Source of the DNA: an uncultured Pelagibacteraceae bacterium
GTDB lineage: Bacteria > Pseudomonadota > Alphaproteobacteria > Pelagibacterales > Pelagibacteraceae
DNA length: 64,000 nucleotides
Direction of reading: 5' to 3'
Assembly: GCA_902557235.1 (NCBI GenBank)
Contig: CACDZR010000001.1
Location: 124,001-188,000, forward strand
Position 1 is the first letter of the stretch, and every line of letters begins with the position of its first letter. Below are positions 27,883 to 36,455 of the stretch, piece by piece. Made by a program: the position numbers and the translations under genes. Below the pieces are notes generated by a model. That model worked only from the letters and a program-made list of their open reading frames with translations. It did not search any database and had not been told where the DNA came from.

Positions 27883-28783
27883 GCTTAGAAAAAGCTTTTA
27901 TATGCAAAGGTGTAGTTTCACAACAACCACCAATTATTGTAGCTCCTGCATCTTTAAATCTTTTTGCAAATTCTAGCATTTTTTCTGGGGTCAAATCTTT
28001 TCGTACTCCTAGAAATTCATTTGGATTTCCTGTTTTGCTTTTATTGTATGCACCAGTATAATTTGGTTTTGGATTAGTTTTAACAAAACCATTCAGTTTG
28101 AAACCAAATGGAATATTTAAACTTTTTATTTCTCTAAGATTTAAATCATAATTTTCTGGGGAAATGCATGATAAAATTATCCCTAGTAATTTTTCATGAT
28201 TAATTTTGTTAATAATTTCAGAAATTTTTTCACCACTAGGTAAATTTGTACCCTCTGATATATGAGCTCCAATTAAATATGGTTTATTAAATTCTTTTAT
28301 ACTTTCTATAGCAATTTGAAATTCTCTTACACTGCTTAAGACATCAAAATAGAAAAAATCAATATATGGATTTAATAGCTTTGCTTGACTATAAAAATTA
28401 TCTTCTATTTCTTTTTCTGATCTTGTATCAGCCTCATAAGTTAAATATTGAGGTGGCAATCCACCAGCAATAAGAGTTTTAGGATATTGTTTTTTTGCTT
28501 TTTGAGCTATTTCACCTGCTTTAATATTTAAATACTCGTATTTATCTTCAACATTATTATCTTTTAATCTTATCTTTCTAGTTGTGAATGTAGTCGTTAC
28601 AATTACCTCAGCACCACACTTGATAAAGTCTAAATGTGTATCCAATAATAACTGATGATATTTCTCATGAAGTAACGCATTCGCACTCCACAAAGTTCCA
28701 TTAGGTTCCATACCTCTAGCTAAGAGTTCCTGACCCATGCCACCATCTAAAATTCTTGTTTGTTTAAAAAAATTAATGTCCAT
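27875..28783 (-). CDS. mmuM: Homocysteine S-methyltransferase
   Basis: A 302-residue Zn-dependent methyltransferase barrel that converts homocysteine to methionine. It starts with the LDGGMGQEL motif; the zinc-binding Cys are in SCISPE and the double GGCCETTP near the C-terminus. Donor candidates are S-methylmethionine or glycine betaine; the family alone does not decide. The leader resembles a SAM-V riboswitch, which fits feedback by SAM. In SAR11-type cells such enzymes replace missing methionine steps. ATG 28783 has the ribosome site GTGAGGA just upstream, inside that leader. Confidence 0.93.
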   Translation of the reverse strand: MDINFFKQTRILDGGMGQELLARGMEPNGTLWSANALLHEKYHQLLLDTHLDFIKCGAEVIVTTTFTTRKIRLKDNNVEDKYEYLNIKAGEIAQKAKKQYPKTLIAGGLPPQYLTYEADTRSEKEIEDNFYSQAKLLNPYIDFFYFDVLSSVREFQIAIESIKEFNKPYLIGAHISEGTNLPSGEKISEIINKINHEKLLGIILSCISPENYDLNLREIKSLNIPFGFKLNGFVKTNPKPNYTGAYNKSKTGNPNEFLGVRKDLTPEKMLEFAKRFKDAGATIIGGCCETTPLHIKAFSKLK

Positions 28784-28849
28784 AATATCCTCACTGTTTT
28801 AGTGCTTAAGCTTTATGCAAGGCGCACAATATAGTTCAAATGCCTGCAG
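28784..28849 (-). ncRNA. Candidate SAM-V (SAM-II-like) riboswitch in the mmuM leader
   Basis: On the minus strand this leader can form a stem from UGCAGGC (28848-28842) with GCCUUGCA (28823-28816, one bulged U). The loop's GUGC (28827-28824) can pair with GCAC (28805-28802) as an H-type pseudoknot. It carries an UGCAUAAAGCUU core typical of SAM-II/SAM-V aptamers, and its 3' part runs into the ribosome site GTGAGGA. AGUG of that site can alternatively pair with CACU (28804-28801). SAM-V elements are known from Pelagibacter in front of methionine genes. The identification is by remembered resemblance, not by a covariance model. Confidence 0.72.
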
Positions 28850-28881
28850 ATTGATTATTATGGGATTTCCATTTTAGCTGT

Positions 28882-28895
28882 TATTGCCCGCAATA
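28882..28895. repeat. Perfect 14-bp dyad upstream of the mmuM leader
   Basis: TATTGC-CC-GCAATA is a perfect inverted repeat lying about 100 bases before mmuM on its upstream side and about 180 before the aldehyde dehydrogenase. It could be a protein-binding site or a small hairpin. The rest of the 28850-29071 spacer shows only A+T-rich sequence with T-runs and no gene. Confidence 0.4.
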
Positions 28896-29071
28896 GGATC
28901 AAATCGGCAAGGTCTTTATACTAGAATTAAAATTAAAAATCTTTGTTAATAATATCTACAAATACTGATCATTTTTTTTTAGATACAACATATGGTATTT
29001 TTTTCAATTATAAGTAGTAAATAAAATTTTATAAAAATAGACTCCACCTTCATTTACTAGTTTAATTAAGT

Positions 29072-30811
29072 ATGGCTACTCAAAGAAAGAAAAAAGCTAA
29101 GCCAAAGACCAAGAAAAGAAAAATTAAATTGGTCAAATCATCTAGAAAAAAAATAAAGACGAGAAAAAAAGTTAGGACAAAAAAGTCTGCGACTAAGAAG
29201 CGTTCTAAAAAATCTAGAAAAAATAATAAGCTAAAAACAACTAAAAAAACAAGAGGAGTAAAAAAAATGAGTGCAGAAGCTATGAAAGTGTCATCTGTAT
29301 TAGATACTTCTCATTTGAAAGTAAAATTCCCATTTAAAGCAAAATATGGGAACTACATAAACGGTAAGTTTGTAGAACCAAAATCTGGAAAGTATTTTGA
29401 TAATACATCTCCGATTTCAAATGAAGTAATCTGTTCAGTTGCGCGATCAAATGAAAAAGACGTAGATGCAGCATTAGATGCAGCTCACGCAGCTTTCCCA
29501 ACTTGGGGTAAAACTTCAATTACGGAAAGATCAAACATTCTTCTTAAAATTGCAGATGTCATTGAGAAAAATCTTAATGTATTAGCAACAGCTGAATGTT
29601 TAGATAATGGTAAGCCAATTAGAGAATGTATGGCTGCTGATTTACCACTAGTAATAGATCATTGGAGATATTTTGCTGGAGTAATCAGAGCAGAGGAAGG
29701 TTCAGTTGCTGAAATCAGTAACAGTGAATATTCTTATCACATTCCAGAACCACTAGGTGTAGTTGGACAAATTATACCTTGGAACTTTCCATTATTAATG
29801 GCAACTTGGAAACTTGCTCCAGCTTTAGCAGCAGGAAACTGTGTAGTGCTAAAACCAGCTGAGCAAACACCAGCATCCATCATGTTACTTATGGAACTAA
29901 TCGGAGATTTATTACCTCCAGGAGTAGTTAACGTAGTAAGTGGCTTTGGTTTAGAAGCTGGAAAACCACTAGCATCATCAAAAAGAATCAAAAAGATTGC
30001 TTTCACTGGTGAAACAACAACTGGTAGATTGATTATGCAATACGCATCTCAAAACTTAATACCAATTACGTTAGAGCTAGGTGGAAAATCTCCTAATATT
30101 TTCTTTGAGGACGTCATGGCAAAAGATGATGACTTCTTTGATAAATGTTTAGAAGGTTTTGCAATGTTCACATTAAACCAAGGTGAAGTTTGTACTTGTC
30201 CAAGCAGAGTGCTAGTTCAAGAGTCTATCTATGACAAGTTCATGGAGAAAGCTATTGCTAGAACAAAAGCTGTTAAGCAAGACAATCCTTTAAAAATGGA
30301 AACAATGATTGGTGCACAAGCATCATTAGAACAAATGGAAAAAATCAAATCTTATCTAGATTTAGGTAAGAAAGAAGGTGCTAAAGTTCTATGTGGTGGA
30401 AATGTTGCAAAAATCAATAGTGGTTTAGAAAAAGGAAACTACATTGAGCCAACTATTTTTGAGGGTAATAACTCAATGCGTATCTTCCAAGAAGAAATTT
30501 TTGGACCAGTTGTATCAGTAACTAAGTTTAAAGATGAAGCAGAAGCATTACAAATTGCTAATGATACTCTTTATGGTTTAGGTGCTGGTGTTTGGACTAG
30601 AAATGGAAATATCGCTTACAGAATGGGTAGAGAAATACAAGCTGGTAGAGTTTGGACTAACTGTTACCATGCTTATCCTGCACATGCTGCATTCGGTGGA
30701 TACAAACAATCTGGTATCGGAAGAGAAACACATAAAATGATGCTTAACCACTACAGACAAGTGAAAAATCTTCACGTGTCTTACAGTGAAAAGAAATTAG
30801 GCTTCTTTTAA
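29072..30811 (+). CDS. NAD-dependent aldehyde dehydrogenase with Lys/Arg-rich N-terminal tail
   Basis: Residues 66-579 form a complete ExaC-type aldehyde dehydrogenase: [17 protein letters not shown], the [11 protein letters not shown] loop, the general base in TLELGGKSP and the nucleophile in [10 protein letters not shown]. Residues 1-65 contain about 36 Lys/Arg and no acidic residue, resembling a histone H1-like tail. A second ATG at 29267 (Met66) has a strong GAGGAG ribosome site eight bases upstream, whereas the ATG at 29072 has none. So a standard 514-residue enzyme is certain, and the long form is uncertain. It likely oxidises acetaldehyde or a related aldehyde; DUF779 follows. Confidence 0.88.
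   Translation: MATQRKKKAKPKTKKRKIKLVKSSRKKIKTRKKVRTKKSATKKRSKKSRKNNKLKTTKKTRGVKKMSAEAMKVSSVLDTSHLKVKFPFKAKYGNYINGKFVEPKSGKYFDNTSPISNEVICSVARSNEKDVDAALDAAHAAFPTWGKTSITERSNILLKIADVIEKNLNVLATAECLDNGKPIRECMAADLPLVIDHWRYFAGVIRAEEGSVAEISNSEYSYHIPEPLGVVGQIIPWNFPLLMATWKLAPALAAGNCVVLKPAEQTPASIMLLMELIGDLLPPGVVNVVSGFGLEAGKPLASSKRIKKIAFTGETTTGRLIMQYASQNLIPITLELGGKSPNIFFEDVMAKDDDFFDKCLEGFAMFTLNQGEVCTCPSRVLVQESIYDKFMEKAIARTKAVKQDNPLKMETMIGAQASLEQMEKIKSYLDLGKKEGAKVLCGGNVAKINSGLEKGNYIEPTIFEGNNSMRIFQEEIFGPVVSVTKFKDEAEALQIANDTLYGLGAGVWTRNGNIAYRMGREIQAGRVWTNCYHAYPAHAAFGGYKQSGIGRETHKMMLNHYRQVKNLHVSYSEKKLGFF
29253..29269 (+). promoter_or_regulatory. Internal ribosome binding site and alternative ATG of the aldehyde dehydrogenase
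   Basis: GAGGAG at 29253-29258, eight bases before ATG 29267, gives a canonical initiation site. From here the protein is normal aldehyde dehydrogenase length. This may be the only real start, or the start of a second, tail-less form. Confidence 0.7.
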
Positions 30812-30828
30812 AAACAAACTTATATATA

Positions 30829-30860
30829 ATGGCCCGTGAGGAATCACGGGCCATATTTTT
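30829..30860 (+). terminator. Hairpin with U-tract between aldehyde dehydrogenase and DUF779
   Basis: ATGGCCCGTGA (30829-30839) and TCACGGGCCAT (30844-30854) form a perfect 11-bp stem with a GGAA tetraloop. ATTTTTT follows (30855 on). This is a textbook intrinsic terminator and one of the most G+C-rich spots in the region. It ends only two bases before the DUF779 ATG at 30862, so it may also act as an attenuator or mRNA stabiliser. Confidence 0.85.
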
Positions 30861-30861
30861 T

Positions 30862-31215
30862 ATGAAAGTAAAAGCAACAGACTCAGCACTAAAATTAATT
30901 GAGGAGCTTAAAGCTCAACATGGTGAAGAGCTATTATTTCACCAATCTGGTGGATGTTGTGATGGAAGTGCACCAATGTGCTATCCAAGAAATGAATATA
31001 TGGTTGGCTCAAGTGATGTAAAATTAGGTGAAATTGGTGGACTGCCTTTTTACATGAACGATGACCAATATGAAAAATGGAAACATACTGATCTAACTAT
31101 AGATGCAGTTAAGGGTATTGGTGGAATGTTTTCTTTAGATAATGGAACTGGAAAAAGATTTTTAACAAAATCTGAGATTTGTTTAGTCGTAGATAACGAT
31201 AACAAAAAGAATTAA
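30862..31215 (+). CDS. DUF779 protein
   Basis: A 117-residue DUF779 protein, a family regularly found beside acetaldehyde dehydrogenases as here. Conserved features are FHQSGGCCDGSAPMCYP, with three Cys, and a C-terminal RFLTKSEICL. The Cys cluster suggests metal binding or redox chemistry; the function is not established. I place the start at ATG 30862 because the upstream in-frame ATG at 30829 lies in a terminator hairpin and would add a peptide encoded by the stem. The gene has no separate strong promoter that I can see; read-through is likely. Confidence 0.88.
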   Translation: MKVKATDSALKLIEELKAQHGEELLFHQSGGCCDGSAPMCYPRNEYMVGSSDVKLGEIGGLPFYMNDDQYEKWKHTDLTIDAVKGIGGMFSLDNGTGKRFLTKSEICLVVDNDNKKN

Positions 31216-31231
31216 TCATTTAAAATATTAG

Positions 31232-31702
31232 ATGTCTGTTTATCTTAGCTCTCAAAAAGTAATTAAAGATTGGATTGATTACAACGATCATATGAATGTT
31301 TCATATTATCTATTGATGTTCGATAAATATGGTGCTGATACATTAAATAATATTTTTAAGATGGGAGAAGAGTCAGCAAAAACAACTAAGAAAAGCACAA
31401 TGATCGTAGAATCTCACATCACTTATAATCAGGAACTTCAACTAAATGATGAAGTAGATATTAATTGCGTTTATTTTGATCATGATAAAAAACGACTGCA
31501 ATATAAAATGGAAATGATTCATAAAGAAAAAAAATTTCTGGCTTCAACAATCGAAATTCTGGCTTTATATGTAGATCTTAATGAAAGAAAAGTTGCAGAA
31601 TTTGAAGAAGAAAAAATAAAGATAATGGATGATTTTATTAACAAGAACAATTCTAAATTTAATAATGAAAACCTTAAATTTTCATCTAAGCTTAAAAAAT
31701 GA
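31232..31702 (+). CDS. Hotdog-fold acyl-CoA thioesterase
   Basis: A 156-residue hotdog protein with the WIDYNDHMNVSYYLLMFD signature of the 4-hydroxybenzoyl-CoA/betainyl-CoA-type thioesterases, in which the DHMN segment lies at the active site. The rest is one hotdog domain plus a charged C-terminal extension. Related domains appear in carnitine and betaine degradation, which would fit the dioxygenase further on, but the substrate is not readable. It overlaps the serine hydrolase by four bases (31699-31702). Confidence 0.78.
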   Translation: MSVYLSSQKVIKDWIDYNDHMNVSYYLLMFDKYGADTLNNIFKMGEESAKTTKKSTMIVESHITYNQELQLNDEVDINCVYFDHDKKRLQYKMEMIHKEKKFLASTIEILALYVDLNERKVAEFEEEKIKIMDDFINKNNSKFNNENLKFSSKLKK

Positions 31703-32982
31703 AAAAAATATTACTAATCATTACTTTGAGCTTATTAACTTCAAGCAATCTATTTGCTGAGAATTTAAATTGGTTTTTTAATAAGTGGCTTTCTGAAAAC
31801 GGACATCATCAATATTTAAATGAGCAAGGATCTCACAATCTAAATATCAAAATAAAAAATAAAGCATTATCAGCTACTAATATTGCCTATCATTCAAACC
31901 CAAACAGAGATACGCTGATTTATTATTTATGGAAATATTCATATAGAGATAGAAGTCAACATTTAAAAGAGTTTAAACCGACAAATAGTTCCTACGATTT
32001 TAAATTCAACTTAATTGAAGATAAATTTGTAAAAAAGCAAATGAAAACCAAAGGTATCCTTAGTTATTTATATTATCAAGATGGTGAAGTATTAATTGAC
32101 GAACTTTCTCCTAAAGAAAGACTGGGAGAGTTTTTGAATAATGAAACAAAATTTTATTCAATGTCAATGGGTAAGTCAGTAACTTCTTATTTAGTAGGTC
32201 ACGCAATATGTGAGGGTTATATTGATGGAGTTGATGCTAGAGTAAATGACTGGCCTATAATAAAAGATTCTCTTTATCATGATCAAAAATTAATTAATTT
32301 TTTAAATATGAATACTGGTGATCAAAAATATATCGACGAGTTTGAAGATGGTACTAGTAAATTAGGCCCATATGAAGACGCAGATATTGCAACAACCATG
32401 CGCTATCATTTTAACAACCAAAATACAAAAAAATCTAAGGAAAGATACAATTACAATGGATTTGTCACTCAGTTAATTTTAAACTATATGAAATTTAAAA
32501 TTGGTGAAGATTATGACAAATTTTATAGCAGAGTTTTCAACGATAAAATAAAGATCAAAAATAGCATTCGTTATGGCTATACTAGTCTTAAAGAACATTT
32601 TGGAAATGGACATCCTAACATAATGGCAACAAGATTTGACTATCTTAGAATTGCAAAAGCTATAATGGATGATTATCAAAATGATACATGTGTTGGAAAA
32701 TATTTAAAAGAAATTTATAAAAGAAGAATACCAAAAGGAAGCAAAGGAAAAGAAGAGCCTGCATTTAATCGTACAAAATCATATGGGGGTCAATTTCATA
32801 TGGATTTTCCAGGATTAAAAGACAAAATTATATTTGGAATGGGTGGCTATGGCGGAAATATGATTTTAATTGATGTAGAAAATTCAAGAATACTGGTTGT
32901 TAATTCACTCCATTATAACAACACTAAATATAAATATAATCACAAAAAACTATTACACGATCCATTTAAAAAAGGTAAATGA
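31699..32982 (+). CDS. Secreted serine hydrolase, beta-lactamase/class C PBP fold
   Basis: A 427-residue protein with a signal peptide (KKILLIITLSLLTSSNLFAE) and a serine-hydrolase core. The SxxK nucleophile is in SMSMGKSVTSYL (about residue 154), and the YxN element is in RYNYNGF. The family includes class C beta-lactamases, D-aminopeptidases and esterases; it is unlikely to be a resistance enzyme in this context and its substrate is unknown. It is co-transcribed with the thioesterase (four-base overlap). A hairpin follows 8 bases after the stop. Confidence 0.8.
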   Translation: MKKILLIITLSLLTSSNLFAENLNWFFNKWLSENGHHQYLNEQGSHNLNIKIKNKALSATNIAYHSNPNRDTLIYYLWKYSYRDRSQHLKEFKPTNSSYDFKFNLIEDKFVKKQMKTKGILSYLYYQDGEVLIDELSPKERLGEFLNNETKFYSMSMGKSVTSYLVGHAICEGYIDGVDARVNDWPIIKDSLYHDQKLINFLNMNTGDQKYIDEFEDGTSKLGPYEDADIATTMRYHFNNQNTKKSKERYNYNGFVTQLILNYMKFKIGEDYDKFYSRVFNDKIKIKNSIRYGYTSLKEHFGNGHPNIMATRFDYLRIAKAIMDDYQNDTCVGKYLKEIYKRRIPKGSKGKEEPAFNRTKSYGGQFHMDFPGLKDKIIFGMGGYGGNMILIDVENSRILVVNSLHYNNTKYKYNHKKLLHDPFKKGK

Positions 32983-32989
32983 GAATTAA

Positions 32990-33020
32990 TATAACTTCCA
33001 GTCCGCAGCTGGAAGTTATA
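32990..33020. terminator. Perfect 12-bp hairpin between convergent genes
   Basis: TATAACTTCCAG (32990-33001) pairs with CTGGAAGTTATA (33009-33020) across a seven-base loop. It sits between the stops of the serine hydrolase and the convergent GYD gene and so can terminate from both sides. The U-tracts are weak on both strands (CTAAAAATT / TTAATTCTC), so the call is moderate. Confidence 0.62.
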
Positions 33021-33027
33021 CTAAAAA

Positions 33028-33345
33028 TTATTGACCGGGTGCTTTATAGCCAATCTTACTTGCTTTTGTTGTAGCTTTTGTAAAATCAATTGCCTCAAGC
33101 ATTGTTAAGTTTTTTACAGCTCCAGATGCTTCAACAACTAATTTTATTGCTGCGAAATCATCAAAACTTGGAACATCAGTAACAACTATGAAATCATAAG
33201 AACCTCTAACAATATCCATGCTATGCATTGTTCCACCCATAGCTTTTGTTAATTGTTCTACAACAGCTTTTCTATCACTTGTTGGATCTTTTAAAAAACC
33301 CTGAAAAGCTTTTTCAGTGTAATTACCCATTATATATGCTTTCAT
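33028..33345 (-). CDS. GYD-domain protein
   Basis: A 105-residue protein with the GYD-type dimeric alpha/beta fold: MKAYIMGNYTEKAF, then VRGSYDFIVVTDVPSFDDFAAIKLVVEA with the family's central strand-helix. The function is unknown. The start is ATG 33345, preceded by AAGGAG (six bases). An upstream ATG at 33378 adds a Lys-rich leader without a ribosome site. The small ferredoxin-like fold resembles several proteins in the 40-42.4 kb operon. Confidence 0.8.
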   Translation of the reverse strand: MKAYIMGNYTEKAFQGFLKDPTSDRKAVVEQLTKAMGGTMHSMDIVRGSYDFIVVTDVPSFDDFAAIKLVVEASGAVKNLTMLEAIDFTKATTKASKIGYKAPGQ

Positions 33346-33448
33346 CTTGAACTCCTTTTTTTTAATTAAGAGTATCATCTAATCAGAGATAATTAATGTG
33401 TAAAAATTACATAGTAGACACAACTTATAGTAATGCTAAATTGAATTT

Positions 33449-34891
33449 ATGTACGAAAAATTTGGACAATTTATCGATGGTAAATGGCAAAAATCATCAG
33501 ATGGAGGAACTTACGAAGTAATTAATCCAGCAAATGAAGAAGTTTTGGGAAAAGCCTCTAAAGCTACGCCTGAGGATGTTGATAAAGCATTAAAGTCTGC
33601 TGCAAAAGGATTAGAGGTCTGGAAAAAAACTGCTCCTTGGCAAAGATCTTACATCATCAGAAGAATAGCAGACAAAATGAGAGAAAAACAAAATGTGCTT
33701 GCTAAATGGATGACATTAGAAGTTGGAAAACCTTTCGCAGAAGCTAAAGGTGAAGTAGGAGGTGCTGCAGATATTTTTGAATGGAATGCTGAAGAAACAA
33801 AAAGAATTTATGGACAAACTGTTGAAAGTAGATTTGAGGATACAAGAGTACATGTTTACTATCAACCAGTTGGTGTTGTTGCAGCATTAACACCTTGGAA
33901 TTTTCCTGCAGTATTATCTGCTAGAAAAATTTCAACTGCATTAGCAGCTGGCTGTTCTGTTATAGTTAAACCTGATGTGATAACTCCAGGAATTGTAATG
34001 GAGATGGTTGATATATGCAAAGAATGTGGTGTCCCACCAGGCGTGGTGAATCTTTTATCAGGTGATCCACCAAGTATCGCTCAACAATTGATAGCTTCAG
34101 ATATAGTTAAAAAAATTTCTATAACTGGATCATCGAGAGTTGGAAAGCTGATATTAAAACAAGCTGCAGATAAAGTTCAAAGAGTAACAATGGAGTTGTC
34201 AGGTCATTCACCTTTTATTGTATTTGATGATGCTGATATTAAAAAAGCAGCTGATATGGCAATTGCTGCTAAATTTAGAAACAATGGTCAAGTTTGTATA
34301 TCGCCAAACAGATTTTATATTCACGAAAGAAAAAAGGACGAATTTGTAAATTTATTTATCGAGAAAACAAAAAAATTGAAAATAGGTGACGGTATGGATC
34401 CTTCAACTCAATTAGGTCCATTAACCACAAAAAAGAGGCTAAACGAAATAGAGGAATTAGTTGAAAAAACTAAAGAAGAAGGTGCAAAAGTTTTACTAGG
34501 TGGAAAAAGACCTTCTGGCTTTAATAAAGGTTTTTATTATGAACCTACAATATTTGATGACGTAAAAGATGATTTTACGATAATGAAACAAGAGCCTTTT
34601 GGGCCATTGGTCCCAATGTTATCATTTAAATCTTTCGATGATGTAATTAAAAGAGCTAATAATCATGAGCTTGGTTTGTGTAGTTATGTATGTACCAATT
34701 CAATGGAGACAGCACATCTTGCATCAGAACAATTAGAGACAGGTTCAGTCGCTGTTAACACACCTATGGTAGCTATTGCTGAGGCTCCTTTTGGAGGAAT
34801 CAAACAAAGTGGTTATGGACGTGAAGGTGGTTCAATGGCAATAAAAGATTATCTAAATATCAAATATACTCATCTTGGTATTAAAGGTTAA
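33449..34891 (+). CDS. NAD(P)-dependent aldehyde dehydrogenase (GabD-like)
   Basis: A 480-residue aldehyde dehydrogenase. PWNFPAVLSARKISTALAAG and ITGSSRVGK bind NAD(P); the general-base Glu is in VTMELSGHSPFIV (Ser replaces one Gly of the usual ELGG) and the nucleophile in NNGQVCISPNRF. The closest familiar group is succinate-semialdehyde-type. It heads a run with an FAH-family hydrolase, CcdA and an azoreductase. Paralogue of the enzyme at 29 kb but clearly distinct in sequence. Confidence 0.9.
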   Translation: MYEKFGQFIDGKWQKSSDGGTYEVINPANEEVLGKASKATPEDVDKALKSAAKGLEVWKKTAPWQRSYIIRRIADKMREKQNVLAKWMTLEVGKPFAEAKGEVGGAADIFEWNAEETKRIYGQTVESRFEDTRVHVYYQPVGVVAALTPWNFPAVLSARKISTALAAGCSVIVKPDVITPGIVMEMVDICKECGVPPGVVNLLSGDPPSIAQQLIASDIVKKISITGSSRVGKLILKQAADKVQRVTMELSGHSPFIVFDDADIKKAADMAIAAKFRNNGQVCISPNRFYIHERKKDEFVNLFIEKTKKLKIGDGMDPSTQLGPLTTKKRLNEIEELVEKTKEEGAKVLLGGKRPSGFNKGFYYEPTIFDDVKDDFTIMKQEPFGPLVPMLSFKSFDDVIKRANNHELGLCSYVCTNSMETAHLASEQLETGSVAVNTPMVAIAEAPFGGIKQSGYGREGGSMAIKDYLNIKYTHLGIKG

Positions 34892-34894
34892 TTA

Positions 34895-35740
34895 ATGAAA
34901 CTTTTAAGGGTTGGTGAGCATGGTAAGGAAATACCTGCAATTATAGATAATCAAAATAATTTCCGAAACCTTTCAAATATTATAACTGATTTTACACCAG
35001 AGAATTTAAACTTTGAAAATTTAGACAAAATAAAAAAACTAGATTTAAATTCACTCCCATTGATTGAAGGGAACCACAGAATTGGACCCTGTGTATTAAA
35101 ACCAGCAAATTTTATTGCAATAGGTTTAAATTATAAGGCTCATGCCGAGGAAACAAATTCTGATGCTCCAAAAGAGCCAATTGTTTTTAATAAATCTCCT
35201 AATTGTATTGTCGGACCAAATGATAATATTGTAATACCAAAAAATTCAAAGTCTTTAGATCACGAAGTTGAAATTGCAATGATTATTGGAAGTAAAGCCA
35301 AATATGTAAAAGAAGATGAAGCTCAAGACTTTGTATTAGGTTATTGTATTTGTAATGATATAAGTGAGAGAGAATGGCAAAAAGATAGAGGTGGTCAATG
35401 GGTAAAAGGAAAATCTGGAGACACCTTTGGTCCATTGGGTCCATATTTGGTAACAAAAGATGAAATTGATGATTTATTTAATCTAAATCTATCATTAGAT
35501 CTTAATGGAAAAAGAAGACAAACTGGAAATACCAGTTTAATGATATTTAATTTTAATTTTTTAATTTCACATATTAGTCAATTTATAACTTTAATGCCGG
35601 GTGATATTATTACGACAGGCACACCAGCGGGAGTAGGAATGGGGATGACACCACCAGATTATTTAAAAGATGGTGATGAAATGATTTTAAGAGTAGATAA
35701 TCTTGGCGAACAAAAATTGAAAGTTGTTAAAGAAAAATAA
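34895..35740 (+). CDS. Fumarylacetoacetate hydrolase-family protein
   Basis: A 281-residue FAH fold with the metal-binding region IGLNYKAHAEETN, KSLDHEVEIAMIIG and CNDISEREWQKDRGGQW, then TGTPAGVGMG. The conserved acidic ligands are present. Such enzymes cleave C-C bonds or decarboxylate oxo-acids; the substrate is not readable. It follows the aldehyde dehydrogenase after three bases, and its last base starts ccdA (TAATG). Confidence 0.88.
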   Translation: MKLLRVGEHGKEIPAIIDNQNNFRNLSNIITDFTPENLNFENLDKIKKLDLNSLPLIEGNHRIGPCVLKPANFIAIGLNYKAHAEETNSDAPKEPIVFNKSPNCIVGPNDNIVIPKNSKSLDHEVEIAMIIGSKAKYVKEDEAQDFVLGYCICNDISEREWQKDRGGQWVKGKSGDTFGPLGPYLVTKDEIDDLFNLNLSLDLNGKRRQTGNTSLMIFNFNFLISHISQFITLMPGDIITTGTPAGVGMGMTPPDYLKDGDEMILRVDNLGEQKLKVVKEK

Positions 35741-36447
35741 TGATTGAATTAATTATTGCATTTGGAGCTGGATTGATAAGTTTTTTATCACCATGTGTTT
35801 TACCACTCATACCTGGTTATATTTCTTATATTTCTGGAAGTTCTATAGATGAACTTGTTGATAAAAAGCACATCAATTTATTTCCAATTATTCTATTTAC
35901 AGTTGGCTTTTCTTTAGTCTTTATAACTTTTGGAGCAGCCTCAACTTTTCTTGGACAAATTTTTCTAGAGAATTCTTATGAATTAAGAATAGCTGCAGGA
36001 CTAATAATAATAATCTTATCGCTTCATATAATTGGAATAATAAATTTAAAATTTTTAAATTATGAAAAGAGAATTCAAACAAATATTAATAAAAGTATAT
36101 TTAGCCCAATATTAATAGGAATGGCATTTGCATTTGGTTGGACACCATGTATTGGACCTATTTTAGGATCTATTTTAGTTTTAGCTGCAACTGAAGAGCG
36201 TTTAAGCCAAGGAATATTGTTGTTATCTTTTTATTCTATTGGATTAGGTATTCCGTTTATTTTATCAGGTTATTTAATTCAAAAGTTCCTTATCTTTTCA
36301 AAAAACTTTAGAAAGAATATTAATTTAGTTTCAAAAATAGGTGGAATAATTCTATTAATTACTGGTATTTTAATATTAACTAATCAATTGCAAGCCTTGG
36401 GATATTATTTATTAAATATTTTTCCATTCTTACAAAATTTTGGGTAA
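35740..36447 (+). CDS. ccdA: Cytochrome c biogenesis protein CcdA
   Basis: A 235-residue six-helix membrane protein that moves electrons from cytoplasmic thioredoxin to the periplasm for cytochrome c haem ligation. The redox Cys pair is visible in SPCVLPLIPGYISYISG and WTPCIGPILGS. It is shorter than DsbD and has no thioredoxin domain. It starts on the last base of the FAH gene stop, a coupling without obvious functional link. Confidence 0.93.
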   Translation: MIELIIAFGAGLISFLSPCVLPLIPGYISYISGSSIDELVDKKHINLFPIILFTVGFSLVFITFGAASTFLGQIFLENSYELRIAAGLIIIILSLHIIGIINLKFLNYEKRIQTNINKSIFSPILIGMAFAFGWTPCIGPILGSILVLAATEERLSQGILLLSFYSIGLGIPFILSGYLIQKFLIFSKNFRKNINLVSKIGGIILLITGILILTNQLQALGYYLLNIFPFLQNFG

Positions 36448-36455
36448 ATTAAATT

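Noticed and set aside
30829..30861. ATG 30829 as DUF779 start.
   Set aside because: It lies inside a terminator stem and would add an 11-residue peptide of stem-encoded sequence; ATG 30862 matches the family.
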